Below, one piece after another: positions 46,693-58,203 of a stretch of DNA of 64,000 bases; position 1 is the first letter of the stretch, and each line of letters opens with the position of its first letter. The notes under the pieces are model-generated. The model saw only the letters and a program-made list of their open reading frames with translations, was not told where the DNA came from and ran no database searches. Both the position numbers and the translations under genes were made by a program. The stretch comes from Ianthella basta (taxonomy: Eukaryota > Porifera > Demospongiae > Verongiida > Ianthellidae), in assembly GCA_964019415.1 (NCBI GenBank), contig OZ025883.1, positions 3,223,586 through 3,287,585 of the forward strand, read 5' to 3'.

Positions 46693-46971
46693 TTCTATCC
46701 TACCATTTGGGCTGAGCCTACAGCAAAGGATATTATAAGGAAGATCTTAGGCAATAGAGAGCATGTCAGTACAATTATATAGATTATTCATTGAAGTAGA
46801 AGCCAAAACAAGCATGATCTGTATATACTTTCTTGAGCTTGGAGCTAGTATAATTGAGTATAGATCCCGTTACCATGGTAACGTGCGTCTAAACGATGCT
46901 TCTAAACGTCGTAGACACCCCGGGTGTTGTTTCGCGCCGTGGTCTATTTCGTCCAGCCGTGTTCTAATTCG

Positions 46972-47132
46972 GCGCGCGGCGTTCGCGCCTATGCTCTAAA
47001 TAGCGATTTAGAGCATGGGCGTGGCACGCGCGTCGTTCGCGCTATGCTCTAAATGCCGATTTAGAGCATGGGCGTGGCACGCGCGGCGTTCGCGCCTATG
47101 CTCTAAATAGCCATTTAGAGCATGGGCGTGGC
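46972..47132 (+). repeat. Three tandem GC-rich units, each with a palindrome
   Basis: Three units of 52-56 bp start at 46972, 47028 and 47081. Each contains GCGTTCGCGC (or a variant), the 26-bp palindrome ATGCTCTAAAT..ATTTAGAGCAT and GGGCGTGGC. The palindrome half CTCTAAAT is shared with the fold-backs at 47575-47687 and 51611-51751. Confidence 0.9.
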
Positions 47133-47574
47133 TTAGGCCCGTGGTCTATAGCAGAGAAGCTGCAGCTGCGATAACAATAGTAGCTAACTCCACAACATAC
47201 GATGCACAGTTCGCTCGGCTTACTTGCTTCGTCGACAAACAGGGTAACGCAACAATCCGGCATGCAACGGCCTACGAACCAGAGCCGAGAAAGGAACTGG
47301 TTACGAGCTGGGAACAGGCTTAGGACACCGCTCCGGGAAACACTGTGGCTGACGGAGCTGTCAGTGAGTAAGCTTACGTTCAGCTACGCGCCGCATCCAC
47401 TGCCGGCCTTTAGGAACGTCTGCTGCGAGATGACAAACCCAATAACCAAACGACGTTTTCTCGGCCATTGTCAGAAATTGCCAACTACTTCCGGAAGACG
47501 CGTGATGACGCAAGTACGAATAGTTAAACTGATTCGCTGCCGCTCCTTGCCCAATCGTTGGGGATCTATAACAC

Positions 47575-47687
47575 TTAAATGCTGACCAATCGGTGTCTCT
47601 GAAGATTTAGACCACTCGGCACTCGGGCGCTTCGCGCCCGAGTGCCTCGTGCTCTAAATCTCAGAGACACCTCTTGGTCAGCATTTA
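47575..47687. mobile_element. Fold-back element, 55-bp arms, 3-bp loop
   Basis: TTAAATGCTGACCAA at the left end and TTGGTCAGCATTTAA at the right end start two arms that pair almost throughout, through GGTGTCTCTGA, GATTTAGA and GGCACTCGGGCGC to a TTC loop. Only about six mismatches or single-base gaps are seen. It has no coding capacity. The tail of the second LINE abuts its right end. Confidence 0.85.
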
Positions 47688-47691
47688 ACTA

Positions 47692-50600
47692 TTCAATCAA
47701 TCAATCAATCAATCAATATTTGAGTGCATCATGCCATACAGCACTAGGGCCCAGGCTGGCCCAAAGCAGCACTATATATACAAACATTTACATAAAACTG
47801 TTTAGATGATGTCCTTCACATATACAATATACAAATCAGTTAAGGGCCTGCAGGGTATAGGGAATTCATTCTGGCCCTATGTGCCAAAACGCGCCTTCCA
47901 CATGGTGTGGATATCTGCTGCTATCTTGTGGTTGTGGCAAGCCAGGCACAGGAGTCTTGCTGTGGTATCTTCATCAGAATTGGAGGAATGATCATGACAT
48001 TGTTTCAAAAGTGCCTCACGATGTCCAATCCAGGCTGGGCACCTGATCAGCCAATGGACCACATCTTTCACCTCTCCACTGTCGCACTCTTTGCATACTC
48101 TTTCCTCCCTCTTCAATCCATGCCATCTGCCCGTCTCCATTTGAAACGGTGCAGTACCTCCCCTCAGCTTGATCAAGACCCTCCTCTCGCTTTTCATCTT
48201 CACATTTGCACAACTAGATTCTTCTTCATACTCCACAATCTTCTTCAGCATCAACAGCTTTGGTTTGTTCTCTAATTCCTGACTCCATTCTTTTCTTACT
48301 CTCCTCCACGCCACACTCTCCAACATTCTCTTCAACTCATTCTCTGACATATCTTTAACCTGCTCCACTCCCACATCTTGCCAACCAAAATCGTTACAGC
48401 AGGCAGTCATTTTCTTTATCCATGTACCCTTGTTGAGTCTTATAGCCTCGACAGACACTCTTTTCAGCAACCTTCCATCATATGCTGCACTAGTCAAAAT
48501 CTTGAGCCAAAAAACCATACATCTTATCCTCGCCAGCCATACCACTGGGAGGTCTCCTAGCTCCAGCAGCAGTGATGTTCGGGGGTGGAGAGTCCCAACT
48601 CCAAAGAATAAACGGGCTGCTCTCAATTGCACTTGTTGTACTGATTGTAAGTTCCGACAACAACCCCAAACCTCAGCTCCATACAACATGGTGGAGTCCA
48701 CTAGTGAAGTCATCAATTTCCTAAATGTCCCAATACCAATGTCTCCCAACTCTGCTGTACATCTCTGAAACCATGCCCCTAATGCCTTCTTCCCTGCCAT
48801 TGCTTTATCCTCAATCATCTCCTTCATTTCTAAGAACTCATCCACTATACATCCCAAGTACTTGTAGCTGCTCACCACAGGAACTTTTTCACCATCAATA
48901 ACAAATTTCAAATTTGACCTCTCCACAATCTTCTTCCTCACATGCATAATTCCACATTTGGCCACATTAATCTTCACTCCCCACTCAGCACACCACTGTA
49001 CCATGCAATTCAGACTCCTTACAAGACCTTCCTCATCCGGTGCCAGCAATGCTGTGTCATCCGCAAAAAGCAGACCTGGGATGATATCATTTCCACATTG
49101 GATACCACAGTCATGTTTCTTCAAGGTGTCTACTAGGGCATTGATGTATAGTGAGAATAGCAGAGGTGACAGCACACATCCCTGTCTAAGCCCACTGGTC
49201 ACTGAGAACTCGTCACTCTGTTTGTTGTCGACTTTCACACGACATGAGGTACCGTTGTAGAGAGCTTTCAAAAACTGCAAGAAGCTACCACCGATACCAA
49301 GACACTCAAGACACCTCCATAGCTGTCCCCTATCCACCCTGTCGTATGCTTTTGAGAAATCAATAAAAGCCACCATCATCCCTTCTGCCTTTTTTGCCAC
49401 TTCCATCTGACTCAATAACACTAGCGCTAGCACCTGGTCCCTGCACCCTCTATGCTTCCTGAAACCTGCCTGTTCCTCAGCAATTAACCCTTCATCTTCT
49501 GCAACACATGACAACCGGTTGTTCAAAACTGTACACATGACTTTACTCACTGTAGAAGTGAGGGCAATGCCTCGGAAATTGGTAGTTTCACAGATACCCA
49601 TAGGGGACTTCTTTGGAACTGGTACAACCAAGCTCTCCTTTCATACAGATGGTACCAGGCCAGATTCCCAGCATACTTGGAACAAAGTCATCCATACTTC
49701 AAACAAAGGTTCAGCCAACATCATCTCCACCCCAATGCCATCTTGACCGGGGGTAGCATCTTTCTTCACTTTATTAAGTGCCCAGCGAATCTCTTCTGAT
49801 GAGAGTGGTAGACACAGCTTTTCACTGAAATTCTTCTTCTGTTCTTTAAGGCCAGTCTCTCCAGTGGGCAACCCCCTCTCCTCTCCTCCACCCGCTGTTT
49901 CACCCAATAACGTACAGAAGTGGTCCCGCCAACAATTCACTGCTTCCTCATTACTGTACACATTTCCATTTTCATCCTGCACCTCCAACAGATTACACGT
50001 CTTCTTTGTTCGACTAATGTTCAGCCGCTTGATGGACTGCCAAAATGTCTTAGGACATCCTAGCTGGGACTCAAGCTTCAGTCGCTTCTGAAATTGGAAC
50101 TGCCTCTTAGCCCTCTTTACTGCTTTAGAGTAGGACTGTCTTGCTTGAAGGTACTGTGACCTTTTCATTCTGCGATCCTCTCCTTCACTCCTTAGCCAGC
50201 TTGACTCATACCGGTGCATAACCTTTCTCAAGCCGAGGAGTTCTTTTGTGAACCATGGCTGTCCCTTCTTAGCCGTATGTTTCACAACCTTGAGTCTTCT
50301 CTTCATCCCCTCAATCAATTCTGTATATACTACATCTAGCTTGCTTTGCTCCCCAGAGACATCTAGTAGACCGGCAATGATACTCTGTATAAACTCACTA
50401 TCCTGACTCATGTACCCTTCCGGTACAGTGAACCTAGTTGAAGTACATGGCCGCGAGCATTCTCTATCAGGTCTCCCCTGCAAACCAGCCAAACAGCTGC
50501 CTATGAGCAGGTTCCATACTAGGACAGAGTGGTCAGGGGCACGATAGCCCTCTTCATGACTGCAAAGGATTCTTTCGCATTCTGACATAGTCTTCACGGC

Positions 50601-51335
50601 AAAATCAATGATGCAGTCCAGTTCCTCCATTGGCACAAGGCAATAGTCCACTACTGACGATCCCTTGCTAGAGATGCAGGTGAACTCATCATTACCTTTG
50701 CGACCATTCACCATACACAAACCCGAATTCAGCAAACATTCCACCAGTAGCTCCCCTTGGTCATTTACCACATGGTCTACAACAACCCTCTTCTCCATCC
50801 TTCCATCCAAGTCACCAGTATCTTTCAAACCACCACATCTGGCATTAAAGTCACCACAAACTATAACCTGACCTTCCAACTGAAATGTCTGAATCTGTTC
50901 TGAAAGGATCTGGAAACGTTCTTCAATGTCCACATCACGGCTGCTTCCTACTGGTGGGAAGTAACAAACAGCTACCAAGAATACCTGTCTTGACTCATTG
51001 TGCTCAAACCTCACCCACATAACATCCTCCATACCTACCTCCACTACGGTCACCGTCCAGAACTGACACCATGACAATCTGACCAGCAACCCAACACCAC
51101 CAGACCCCCTGACTGCCTTGTTACTCAAGTTAGACCTGTTGTGGCCAAACCACTGGTAACCATCAAAAGCTGCTATTTCATCTCCCCTGAGCCACGTTTC
51201 CACTAGGCATACAATGTCAGGTTGGTAGAGGTGCAGAACTTTTGAACTATTACTTAGACCATGATGCAACAAATTGCTGTAATCTGATTGGTCCAACGGA
51301 GGTGTTCTAAATCGCTTATACCACCTCGGATTCAC
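47692..51335 (-). mobile_element. LINE 2, nearly intact non-LTR retrotransposon
   Basis: The coding region (51335-47877, minus) is followed by a short 3' region and a (TTGA)n tail at about 47692-47720. The 5' boundary is uncertain: the small ORF (51596-51357) and fold-back (51611-51751) upstream may belong to the element, since the same arrangement recurs at 28456-28925. No target-site duplication could be assigned. Confidence 0.8.
47877..51335 (-). pseudogene. LINE 2 endonuclease-reverse transcriptase, one in-frame stop
   Basis: One frame of 1153 codons is broken only by TGA at 49643-49641, where a tryptophan codon is likely (context SGLVPSV-stop-KESLVVPVPKK). Endonuclease motifs: VCLVETWL, GSGGVGLLVRL, VAVCYFPP, VCGDFNARCG, SVVDYCLV, APDHSVLVWN. 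Reverse transcriptase: KKDATPGQDGIGVEMM, TTNFRGIALTS, EEQAGFRKHRGCRDQ, FIDFSKAYDRVDR, GLRQGCVLSPLLFSLY, LLFADDTALLA and YKYLGCIVD. The C-terminal region contains CKECDSGEVKDVVHWLIRC, a Cys/His cluster of the kind found in LINE reverse transcriptases. The clade is not resolved. The start (ATG at 51335) is the first in the open frame; similarity to 28.9 kb covers its first residues. Confidence 0.9.
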
Positions 51336-51356
51336 TTATACCACCTCGGATTCAAC

Positions 51357-51596
51357 TTATATCACCTCCGGTAGCTTCTGGCGCTTGAAGACAAACTTTC
51401 GACAACGTAGCTGCGACAAGCTTGGAGCGTAATTAACTTTAGCAACGTTCCGAGGTACTTCACGGCAGCTGGGCTTCGCAGGGTTGTTTCCGCGAAGTTT
51501 ACGCTGCCGTTTGACTACTCGGCTACCTTTTGTCGCCATTTCTAGGTAGAACTGGCCAGCGCGGTCCTTCCCCGTATTGACGCTGGTTGCTATCAT
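51357..51596 (-). CDS. Small basic ORF, conserved with 28607-28837
   Basis: This 79-codon frame begins MIATSVNTGKDRAGQFYLEM and is rich in Lys/Arg (KRQRKLRG), ending KRQKLPEVI. The copy at 28607 keeps MTATSV, FYLEL, KPSCQE, APSLSQL and the stop within a few codons of the same place. Conservation of frame in two diverged copies suggests coding, perhaps a LINE ORF1 remnant or the first exon of a transposon gene. I recognise no domain. Confidence 0.4.
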   Translation of the reverse strand: MIATSVNTGKDRAGQFYLEMATKGSRVVKRQRKLRGNNPAKPSCREVPRNVAKVNYAPSLSQLRCRKFVFKRQKLPEVI

Positions 51597-51610
51597 AGTC
51601 TAAACACCTT

Positions 51611-51751
51611 ATACCGAGCTCCGTCGGTGTCTACTGAATTTAGAACACCTAGGAAACCGATACAGAGGCCCTTGCGCTTCGCGCGCGGGCCTCTATAGTA
51701 ATCGGTTGCCCACAGTGTTCTAAATCCCGTAGACACCCCGGACCTCGGTAT
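51611..51751. repeat. Fold-back with ~60-bp arms, GGTGTCT/ATTTAGA family
   Basis: The arms 51611-51671 and 51687-51751 pair through ATACCGAG, GGTGTCTAC, ATTTAGAACAC, AACCGAT and AGAGGCCC blocks, with a GC-rich loop TTGCGCTTCGCGCGC. A second small hairpin (AGACAGCAC/GTGCTGTCT) follows at 51753-51775. Related to 28456-28591 and 47575-47687. Confidence 0.85.
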
Positions 51752-51771
51752 CAGACAGCACGGTAGTGCTG

Positions 51772-51816
51772 TCTATGTAGGGATAGTGGTGGTTGTTTGT
51801 ATGCTGTAATACAAAC
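51772..51816 (-). repeat. Inverted copy of the 17841-17888 repeat
   Basis: CTATGTAG, GGTGGTTGTTTGTATGCTGT and AATACAAAC are the complement of 17841-17888 with only a few differences. Confidence 0.7.
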
Positions 51817-52065
51817 GGAAAGTAGCCCTACTCCCGAACAGTCATCATCACTGGTCATAGCCAAAACGGCGTTGACCTCAGCAGAGATACTTCATAACAG
51901 AATGGGAGTGATACAGTTGGTTTGTGCAGATAGTACAGGGCTAAGACTTGCATGGAACATAGACAGACGCGATAGGCAATATAGACAATATATACAAATT
52001 AACACAGACAAGTTAAGTTGCCAGAATTGACAAGGTTGGGTTGAAGGTGTGAGTAGTGCAGGGCT
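51817..52065. other. Spacer between LINE 2 and LINE 3
   Basis: No gene or repeat recognised; the minus-strand 3' region of LINE 3 probably occupies the right part. Confidence 0.35.
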
Positions 52066-55000
52066 TCAATCAATGAGTGGGGACAAGCAAAGTGATCTAG
52101 CTTGCATGGCTTTATAGATGTAGAGGGCAGTTTCTTGTATTAGGGCAGGGTGGGAGGTGCACATCAGGAATGTAAATTTTTCTTTAGGGGTCAGGTGGGG
52201 GAAATTTTGACTTAGAGTGACTGCTTGTTGCATGAGTGGGGATCTGAGGTCACAATAGTGGGAGCAGTTTAATAGGAAGTGGATTTCATCTTCAACCACT
52301 TGATTGTTGCAGATTTTATACAGGCGTTCTTCAACCGGCTTGGGAGGGTTACAGTGACGGCCACTTTCAATGTGGAGCTTGTGGTCTGATAGTCGAAATT
52401 TAGTTAATGCACTGCGGGCCTTGGGGTTGGTAATCAGAGCTAGATATGGCTCACACACCGTAACATCATGTTTGATCAACCTGTATGCTCTTAACTTGCT
52501 CCCCCCCGATTGGGTTGCCCCTTGGGCGCAGCTTAGGTCGGACTGTAGAGATTGAATATGTTGTTCATGGAGGCGTGTAAGTACTTCAGCTTTATCTGGC
52601 AGGATTAAGTTGGAGTTAAATCCAAGGTGTGCAAGTTGGTTCCTGATGAGGAAAGCCCAAGATTTGTGTCCAGAAGTAGCTAAGTTTATTGAGGTTTGTA
52701 GAGCAAGTGAGGTGAGACAGTTTGGGTCATTGGAGATAATGTGGTAGTAGTAGTTTAGGGATGAGCGAATGCAGTCAAAAGATAGGGGGAGTGTGCCTGT
52801 TTCAGCATGGATGGCGGTGGTTGTGCAAGATGGAGATACTCTTAAGGCAAATTTGTAGAATTTGCGTATAGTCTTTTCAAGTATGGCTGTATTGTAAATG
52901 CCCCAAATTTCTGAGTTGAATAGCAAAATGGGTTGGATTAGCGATTTGTACAAGTGCTCCATTGTTTTAAAATTAGTGATGCCTAGGGAAATTATTTTAA
53001 TTTGTAGTTGTTGGAGAGATTTGTCTGCTTTGTTGAATGTTTCTGTGATGCTGTCTTTAAGGTTGCATCTCCAGTTGAGCCAACATCCCAAGTATTTGAA
53101 TTTTTCTACCACTTCCAGTGGATTGGAATTTATGGACCACTGGGGCAGGGTCTGGTTTGGGTGTTGTCCAAACACTAGGATTTTAGTTTTGTCTGTGTTG
53201 ATCATGAGACTTAGACTGGAGCAATACTGTACAAGGAATCTATTAGATTTTGTAATTTGTCTGGCTCATCAGTGAATAGAACAATGTCGTCAGCGAAAAG
53301 GAGGCAGGAGGTTGGGAATGTAGAATTTAACAGGTTATTGGGGGAAGTGATGTGTCTAGGGAGGTCGTTTATGAATAGAGAGAAGAGCAGTGGACTGAGG
53401 TTGCATCCTTGCTTAACTCCTTTGTTTGTGGGAAAGACGTTTGATCTCCCATGGGGGCTTTGTACACAAGCAGTAGATTTGGAGTAGTAAGATTGCAAGA
53501 GATGGATCATGCGTGGGTGTAGCTTCATAGCAGCAAGCCTGGACCATAGTAGCGAATGTGGAACAGAGTCAAAGGCTTTCTGTAGGTCAACAAAACAGCT
53601 GTACAATTTCTTCTTTTTGAAAATTTGGCTTTCGGCTAGCGTGTGCAATACAAATATGGCGTCAGAAACACACCTGCCTTTCCGGAAACCAAACTGTTCA
53701 TCAGGGAGTAGTTTGGATAAGACTGCCCATGAACTAATCCGATGGTATAGAATGCTGGTGAAAAGTTTGCCTATGCAGCTGATAAGTGAAATGCCACGAT
53801 AGTTTCCACAGTTATCTTTATTTCCTGATTTGAAAATAGGGTGGATGATGCTCTCTGCCCACTTAGTGGGGTATTCCCCGGAGTGGAGGATTTTATTAAA
53901 AATTTCCTGCAAGGCGTTCAACCAGGAAGGGGGTAAACATTTTAGAACCTCATTTGTGATTTTGTCTGCACCGGCTGATTTACCACTCTTTAACTTTAAG
54001 ATAGCATTGCCAATTTCAGGTAAGGAAATCTCAGAGATTACGAGTTCGTTCAAATACACTTGGTCTGTACTGAGGCTGTCATCACAGGGAATTGTGTTGT
54101 CACCCTCCATATTGCTTGTGGGATTGTGATTGATGGGTTTAGAAGGAGGGTGCGTGGGAGTAGCTTCACTATAGAGGCCTTTGAAATGCTGTTCCCATTT
54201 TGATGTGGTTATGTTGTTGGAAATCTCGTTGGCTGGTTTTGACTTCGACTTTAATAGGTTCTAGAAAGATTTTGGGTTGGATTTGGCTTGTTTGGAGATT
54301 TCACTGTTCCATTTACGCTGTGCCTCAAATTTTTTTGCTCTGATCAGACGTTTCCAGGCTGCTTTGGTATTGTGGTATACTTTCTGAAGGTTTTGATCTT
54401 GATGGTTTCTTTTCCAGGCAGACAGAGCAGAATTAACTGTTTTATTCATGACTTTGCAATCGTTATCAAACCATGAGAAATTTGTATGTTTTTGGCGGTT
54501 GCTGGATTTACTATGAGGTGTATCTGAGGTAGTAATGGTCCTGGCAAAGCCAGAGGCAATGGCTAGGGCTGTTAATTGGCTAGTGAAGGCATTTACTACG
54601 GTATCAATATCCTCTGGTGAAATTCGGTCTTTCTGGAGTGCAATAGGGGGAATGTGGGGGGGGTGTTTGTTTGAGGGCTTCTAAGAAATTGTTCCTTTTG
54701 TTTTCACACCATAGAAGATGTTTGTTGTTGGGACAGCTTGTGATTGATCCATGACGCTGTGTTATGTCATTTATTAGTTCAGAAGCCAAGTGAAGGGTTG
54801 AGCCTGGCTGTGATTTGTGCTGTGCAGTTGTGTCTGGTTTTGAGGAGTGGCTCAACGTTAGCGTTATTGGGCAGTGGTCTGAGAATGTTTGGAGGTTTCC
54901 AATGGAAAATGAGCTTACATTGGGCAATAGAGAGTTATTGACCAGTGCGAAGTCTACACAACTGGAACCATTGGCTGTGTGGCATGTAAAGTCGCCAATA

Positions 55001-55565
55001 TTTAAGTCTGGTGGGAAAGAACCATTACACACTATTAGATCAAGTGCAGTACATAGACTAATCAATTCGATGCCAAAAGGGTTAACATGTTTATCTTTAG
55101 AAGTTCGGTTGGTGGGAAAGTCAGAGATTCTTGCATTCAGGTCACCAATTAAAGCAATTTTGCCTAACTCATCAAATTTGACTATCTCACTTTGAAGCTC
55201 AGCCCAAGGGGGTTCATGGGTAGTGTGTATGGAGGAATTGAGAGGTGGAATGTAAGTGGCGCACATGTAGACATCATCTGGTGAGGAGTTTGTGGGATCC
55301 ATCATTTTAAGCCAGACTCTATCTGAGGCTTTTTTCACTACTTCTATACTACTGACTAGTTGGTTTTTTATGTAAATAAGAATTCCACCTGAGTTGCGTC
55401 TAGCTTTCCTGTGCTTGCACGGTCTAGGGAAGTTGAAGGATGTGTATCCATGAAAATCAATGTTGAAGTGGGGGGAGTGGTTAATCCAGGTCTCGCAAAG
55501 AATGAGTATATCGCAGTCAAGATCTTTAAGCACTGGATCAATGTAGTAAGGACCGGCACAAGAAT
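52066..55565 (-). pseudogene. LINE 3, endonuclease-reverse transcriptase with several breaks
   Basis: Read on the minus strand. Endonuclease (about 55533-54604): LKDLDCDILILCETW, NSGGILIYIKN, CATYIPPLN, ALIGDLNARISD, SSCVDFALVN and FSDHCPITLTL. A middle piece (54449-54261) is basic. The reverse transcriptase (54110-53211) has LKSGKSAGADKITNEVL, CGNYRGISLISCIGKLF, DEQFGFRKGR, CFVDLQKAFDSVPHSLLW, GVKQGCNLSPLLFSLF and LLFADDIVLF. A frameshift near 53210 separates the thumb and C-terminal part (53205-52066), which contains FKYLGCWLNW and CSHYCDLRSPL. It is older than the other two LINEs, with at least three interruptions. Neither tail nor target-site duplication was found. A 5' region rich in AAGAAG lies at about 55600-55720. 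Confidence 0.88.
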
Positions 55566-55739
55566 CTGCCTACGAGGAGGTGTGGCTGTAGAGTATACAG
55601 AGCTAACCTTACTTCCACGCACAAGCGCGCCGTCGTGTAAAAAGCGTTGACGCCTTTTTTCTTGTTTCGTCTTCTTATTCTTCTTCTTCTTCGTCGTCAG
55701 CTGTAACTCCCGAACCATATGAAGTAGAAGAATAAATTG

Positions 55740-55900
55740 CCCGCAGTTCTATGCCGCTTTCAACCTGTAAGTGCCTTTTGTAGGTTTGACGACTCCGCGT
55801 GCAAGTTCACAAATGGATGTTTCCAGGCCTCGGGGAGCCGTACCTGGGAAAAGACGCCATTTTACCCTGACGCGCTACACGTTTCTGATACCGTCTTCCG
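55740..55900 (+). repeat. GC-rich repeat, copy 1 (second copy 56840-56960)
   Basis: CCGCAGTTCTA, GTAAGTGCCTTTTGTA, TTCACAAATG and ACGCCATTTTA occur in the same order at 56850-56948. The segment is shorter and diverged in the second copy. Confidence 0.6.
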
Positions 55901-55920
55901 CCCATTCCATGATACCATAG

Positions 55921-56600
55921 GTGTTCACTACATCGCTGCCTGCAAACCACCACGCCCACTTTCATGCCCACACTGTTTAGCTCTAGGCCAGCACAAACAT
56001 TGTACACTTCACTACCAATGTTTGCGAAGTTCAACCTCCATACACGTACATATATCCAGGTAGCCAGTATCTTACAGTATATCAGAACACACTAATACCT
56101 ATGCATGCACCACAGTGTACACCAGATTCTGCAATTGCTATATATATAGCTGTACAGCCTTTCCTCAGAGGCGCTTTAGTCATGTACATGGGTGTATGCA
56201 TGCAGTTTGGTGATGTGTATATGGGAAGATGCACAGCTTGAATAGGCATGCAATCTTAATCGCCTGCATGTAGCAGCTCTTTAGCTTGTTACTGCGCACT
56301 CACAATTGCATAACAATATGCAGGTGGAGAAATAGGGATGGTAGCAAGACCGCAAGCGCAGCAAAATGTTGCCAGATGTAGGGATGGTGCAAATGTATTC
56401 AAAGTCAGCGAATGTTAATGACCTGCATGGGTTTTGTGTGGACGGGCTGGCCCCCCTCTTTGCATGGACCGGCCCTCCTCCTTGTTCCTACGGGTTTTCC
56501 GCCAGTTGGTTTTCCATGCCCTTCAGAGGCACACTGCACCATCCCTACATTTGCCCTTGTTTTTGGAGGAATAATTTTTACACCCTTAACCTATATATAA
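55921..56600 (+). repeat. Segmental duplication, copy A
   Basis: Homologous in order and orientation to about 58140-59050: CACTACATCGCTGCCTGCAA, CAGCACAAACATTGTACACT, TTAGTCATGTACATGG, GCCAGATGTAGGGATGGTG and CACACTGCACCATCCCTACA blocks. Copy A lacks the two insertions found in copy C and so gives both empty sites (TA at 55984-55985; GTAC at 56184-56187). Confidence 0.8.
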
Positions 56601-56839
56601 ATTATGGTTGTATATCAGTAGTCATTATTGATAAGAGGAACTTACATTTGTTGTAGGAAGAAAGATCGGTAAATGAGCTTGATAGGGTTAGGCAATGAGA
56701 AACTAATTCTTGTCCAATTGGGCTAAGTGTGTGGCAGACGATTAAAAAGTGATGCTGTCCTCCACCTTACTCAGCCTGCATGCACACTCTCACTACAAGG
56801 CTGCCCGTCAACGGTAGCGCACGAACAATAAGGAGTAAG

Positions 56840-56960
56840 AGAATATTCACCCACAGTTCTACAGCGCTTTCGACGGGTAAGTGCCTTTTGTACGTTCACA
56901 AATGAAGGTATCCGGAAGTTAGGGAGGCGTCCTGGGATACGCCATTTTATGTGACGTCAC
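56840..56960 (+). repeat. GC-rich repeat, copy 2, with a CRE-like site
   Basis: Same word order as 55740-55900. It ends with GTGACGTCAC at about 56950, a palindrome containing the CREB core TGACGTCA. Whether either copy acts as a promoter is unknown. Confidence 0.55.
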
Positions 56961-57489
56961 CACGCGTTTTGGCCGCTGTTATTCGCCTAATCCTCCTTCA
57001 GTTTCGATTCAATACTTTCACAGCGCGGTCAGATGACTGTTCAAAGGTGAATACAAGACAAACTTTGACTAGCGTTCGTCTGCGTGCCGTTATCGAAGGT
57101 CATCCGCGGTCATGCCATTTGACAGCCATTTGCAATTCCTAACCCTAACCCTGTTTTTAATAATGATGTGGTCCCCCCCCCCCCCCCCGTGCGGTTGCTT
57201 TCGGCCAGCGCGCTGCCACTTCCAGTTGCACTCCACAACCTACATCAGGGGTGTAGGTAGATATGGTGCAAATCTCTTGTACGTAGGGGCCATAGCTACA
57301 CCCCCCTGTTCTGCCGCCTTGGCCTGCATCACAACTAACTCTCAGCTTATAGGTAACTGTAATATTATTATCTTTGACTCACCTGCCACAGCCTACCCTA
57401 GGCTGCCCACCCAGACACAACCCACATTGTGCTATCATGCTACACACCCTGCCATGATTCAGAGAATGTCCCTTTGTTGCCACTGTTGT

Positions 57490-57800
57490 TTGGAAGCCTA
57501 AAAGGTTGTGGCCCACAAGTAATTTGCATTCCATAGAAAGTATAGAAACAAGGGTGTGTAAAAATGTTTCCTCCAAAAACAAGGGCAGATGTAGGGATGG
57601 TACAGTGTGTACCTGCAAGGTAAAACCACCTGGCAGAACAATCGTAGGAACAAGGAGGAGGGCCGATCCATGCAAAGAGAGGGGCCAGCCGGTCCATGCA
57701 ACAATGAGGGCCATTCCATGCAAAACCCAGGTCATTAACTTGTGCTGACTTTGAATACATTTTCACCATCCCTAATGCTGCCAACATTTTGCTGCGCCTT
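57490..57800 (-). repeat. Inverted partial copy of the duplicated segment
   Basis: Read on the minus strand it contains GGGATGGTGAAAATGTATTC, AAGTCAGCACAAGTTAATGA, GGCCCTCCTCCTTGTTCC and TGTTTTTGGAGGAAACATTT, as in 56340-56590 and 58800-59050. Confidence 0.8.
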
Positions 57801-58203
57801 CTACTATTGTATGTCCATTCCAGCTCTTCAGCTTCCCCTTTACACCCGCAGGTACAGCCTTACAATTTCCCCATCTTTCTGCTTTGTTGCATGTGCTCTG
57901 TACACTATAGTTATTAGGTTTATCCTTGCAAATTGCTTGCTACTCAATCAACTTTGCTGTGCTCTAAAATCTAGGCCCTCCTGCTCTTCCATTACGTGTT
58001 GTGATGTAACAACTAGCTGCAGGACCCATATTCTTTGGATTCATCACTTATGTAGCTATGCATCTTGCTCCACCTTGAGACCCTGGAAAACCACCCAGCT
58101 CAGCGACTAGTACATGTTATTGCTTACCATTGCTCTTCTGAATCACTACATTGCTGTCTACAAACCGGTACACCCACTTTCGGGCCCTCTCTGTTTGGCT
58201 CTA

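Noticed and set aside
55368-55718. Lysine-rich 116-codon frame KKKKNKKTKQEKRR
   Set aside because: It overlaps the LINE 3 endonuclease in another frame and derives from an AAGAAG-rich 5' region.
57138-57152. Interstitial telomere-like CCTAACCCTAACCCT
   Set aside because: Only about 2.5 units; chance is likely.
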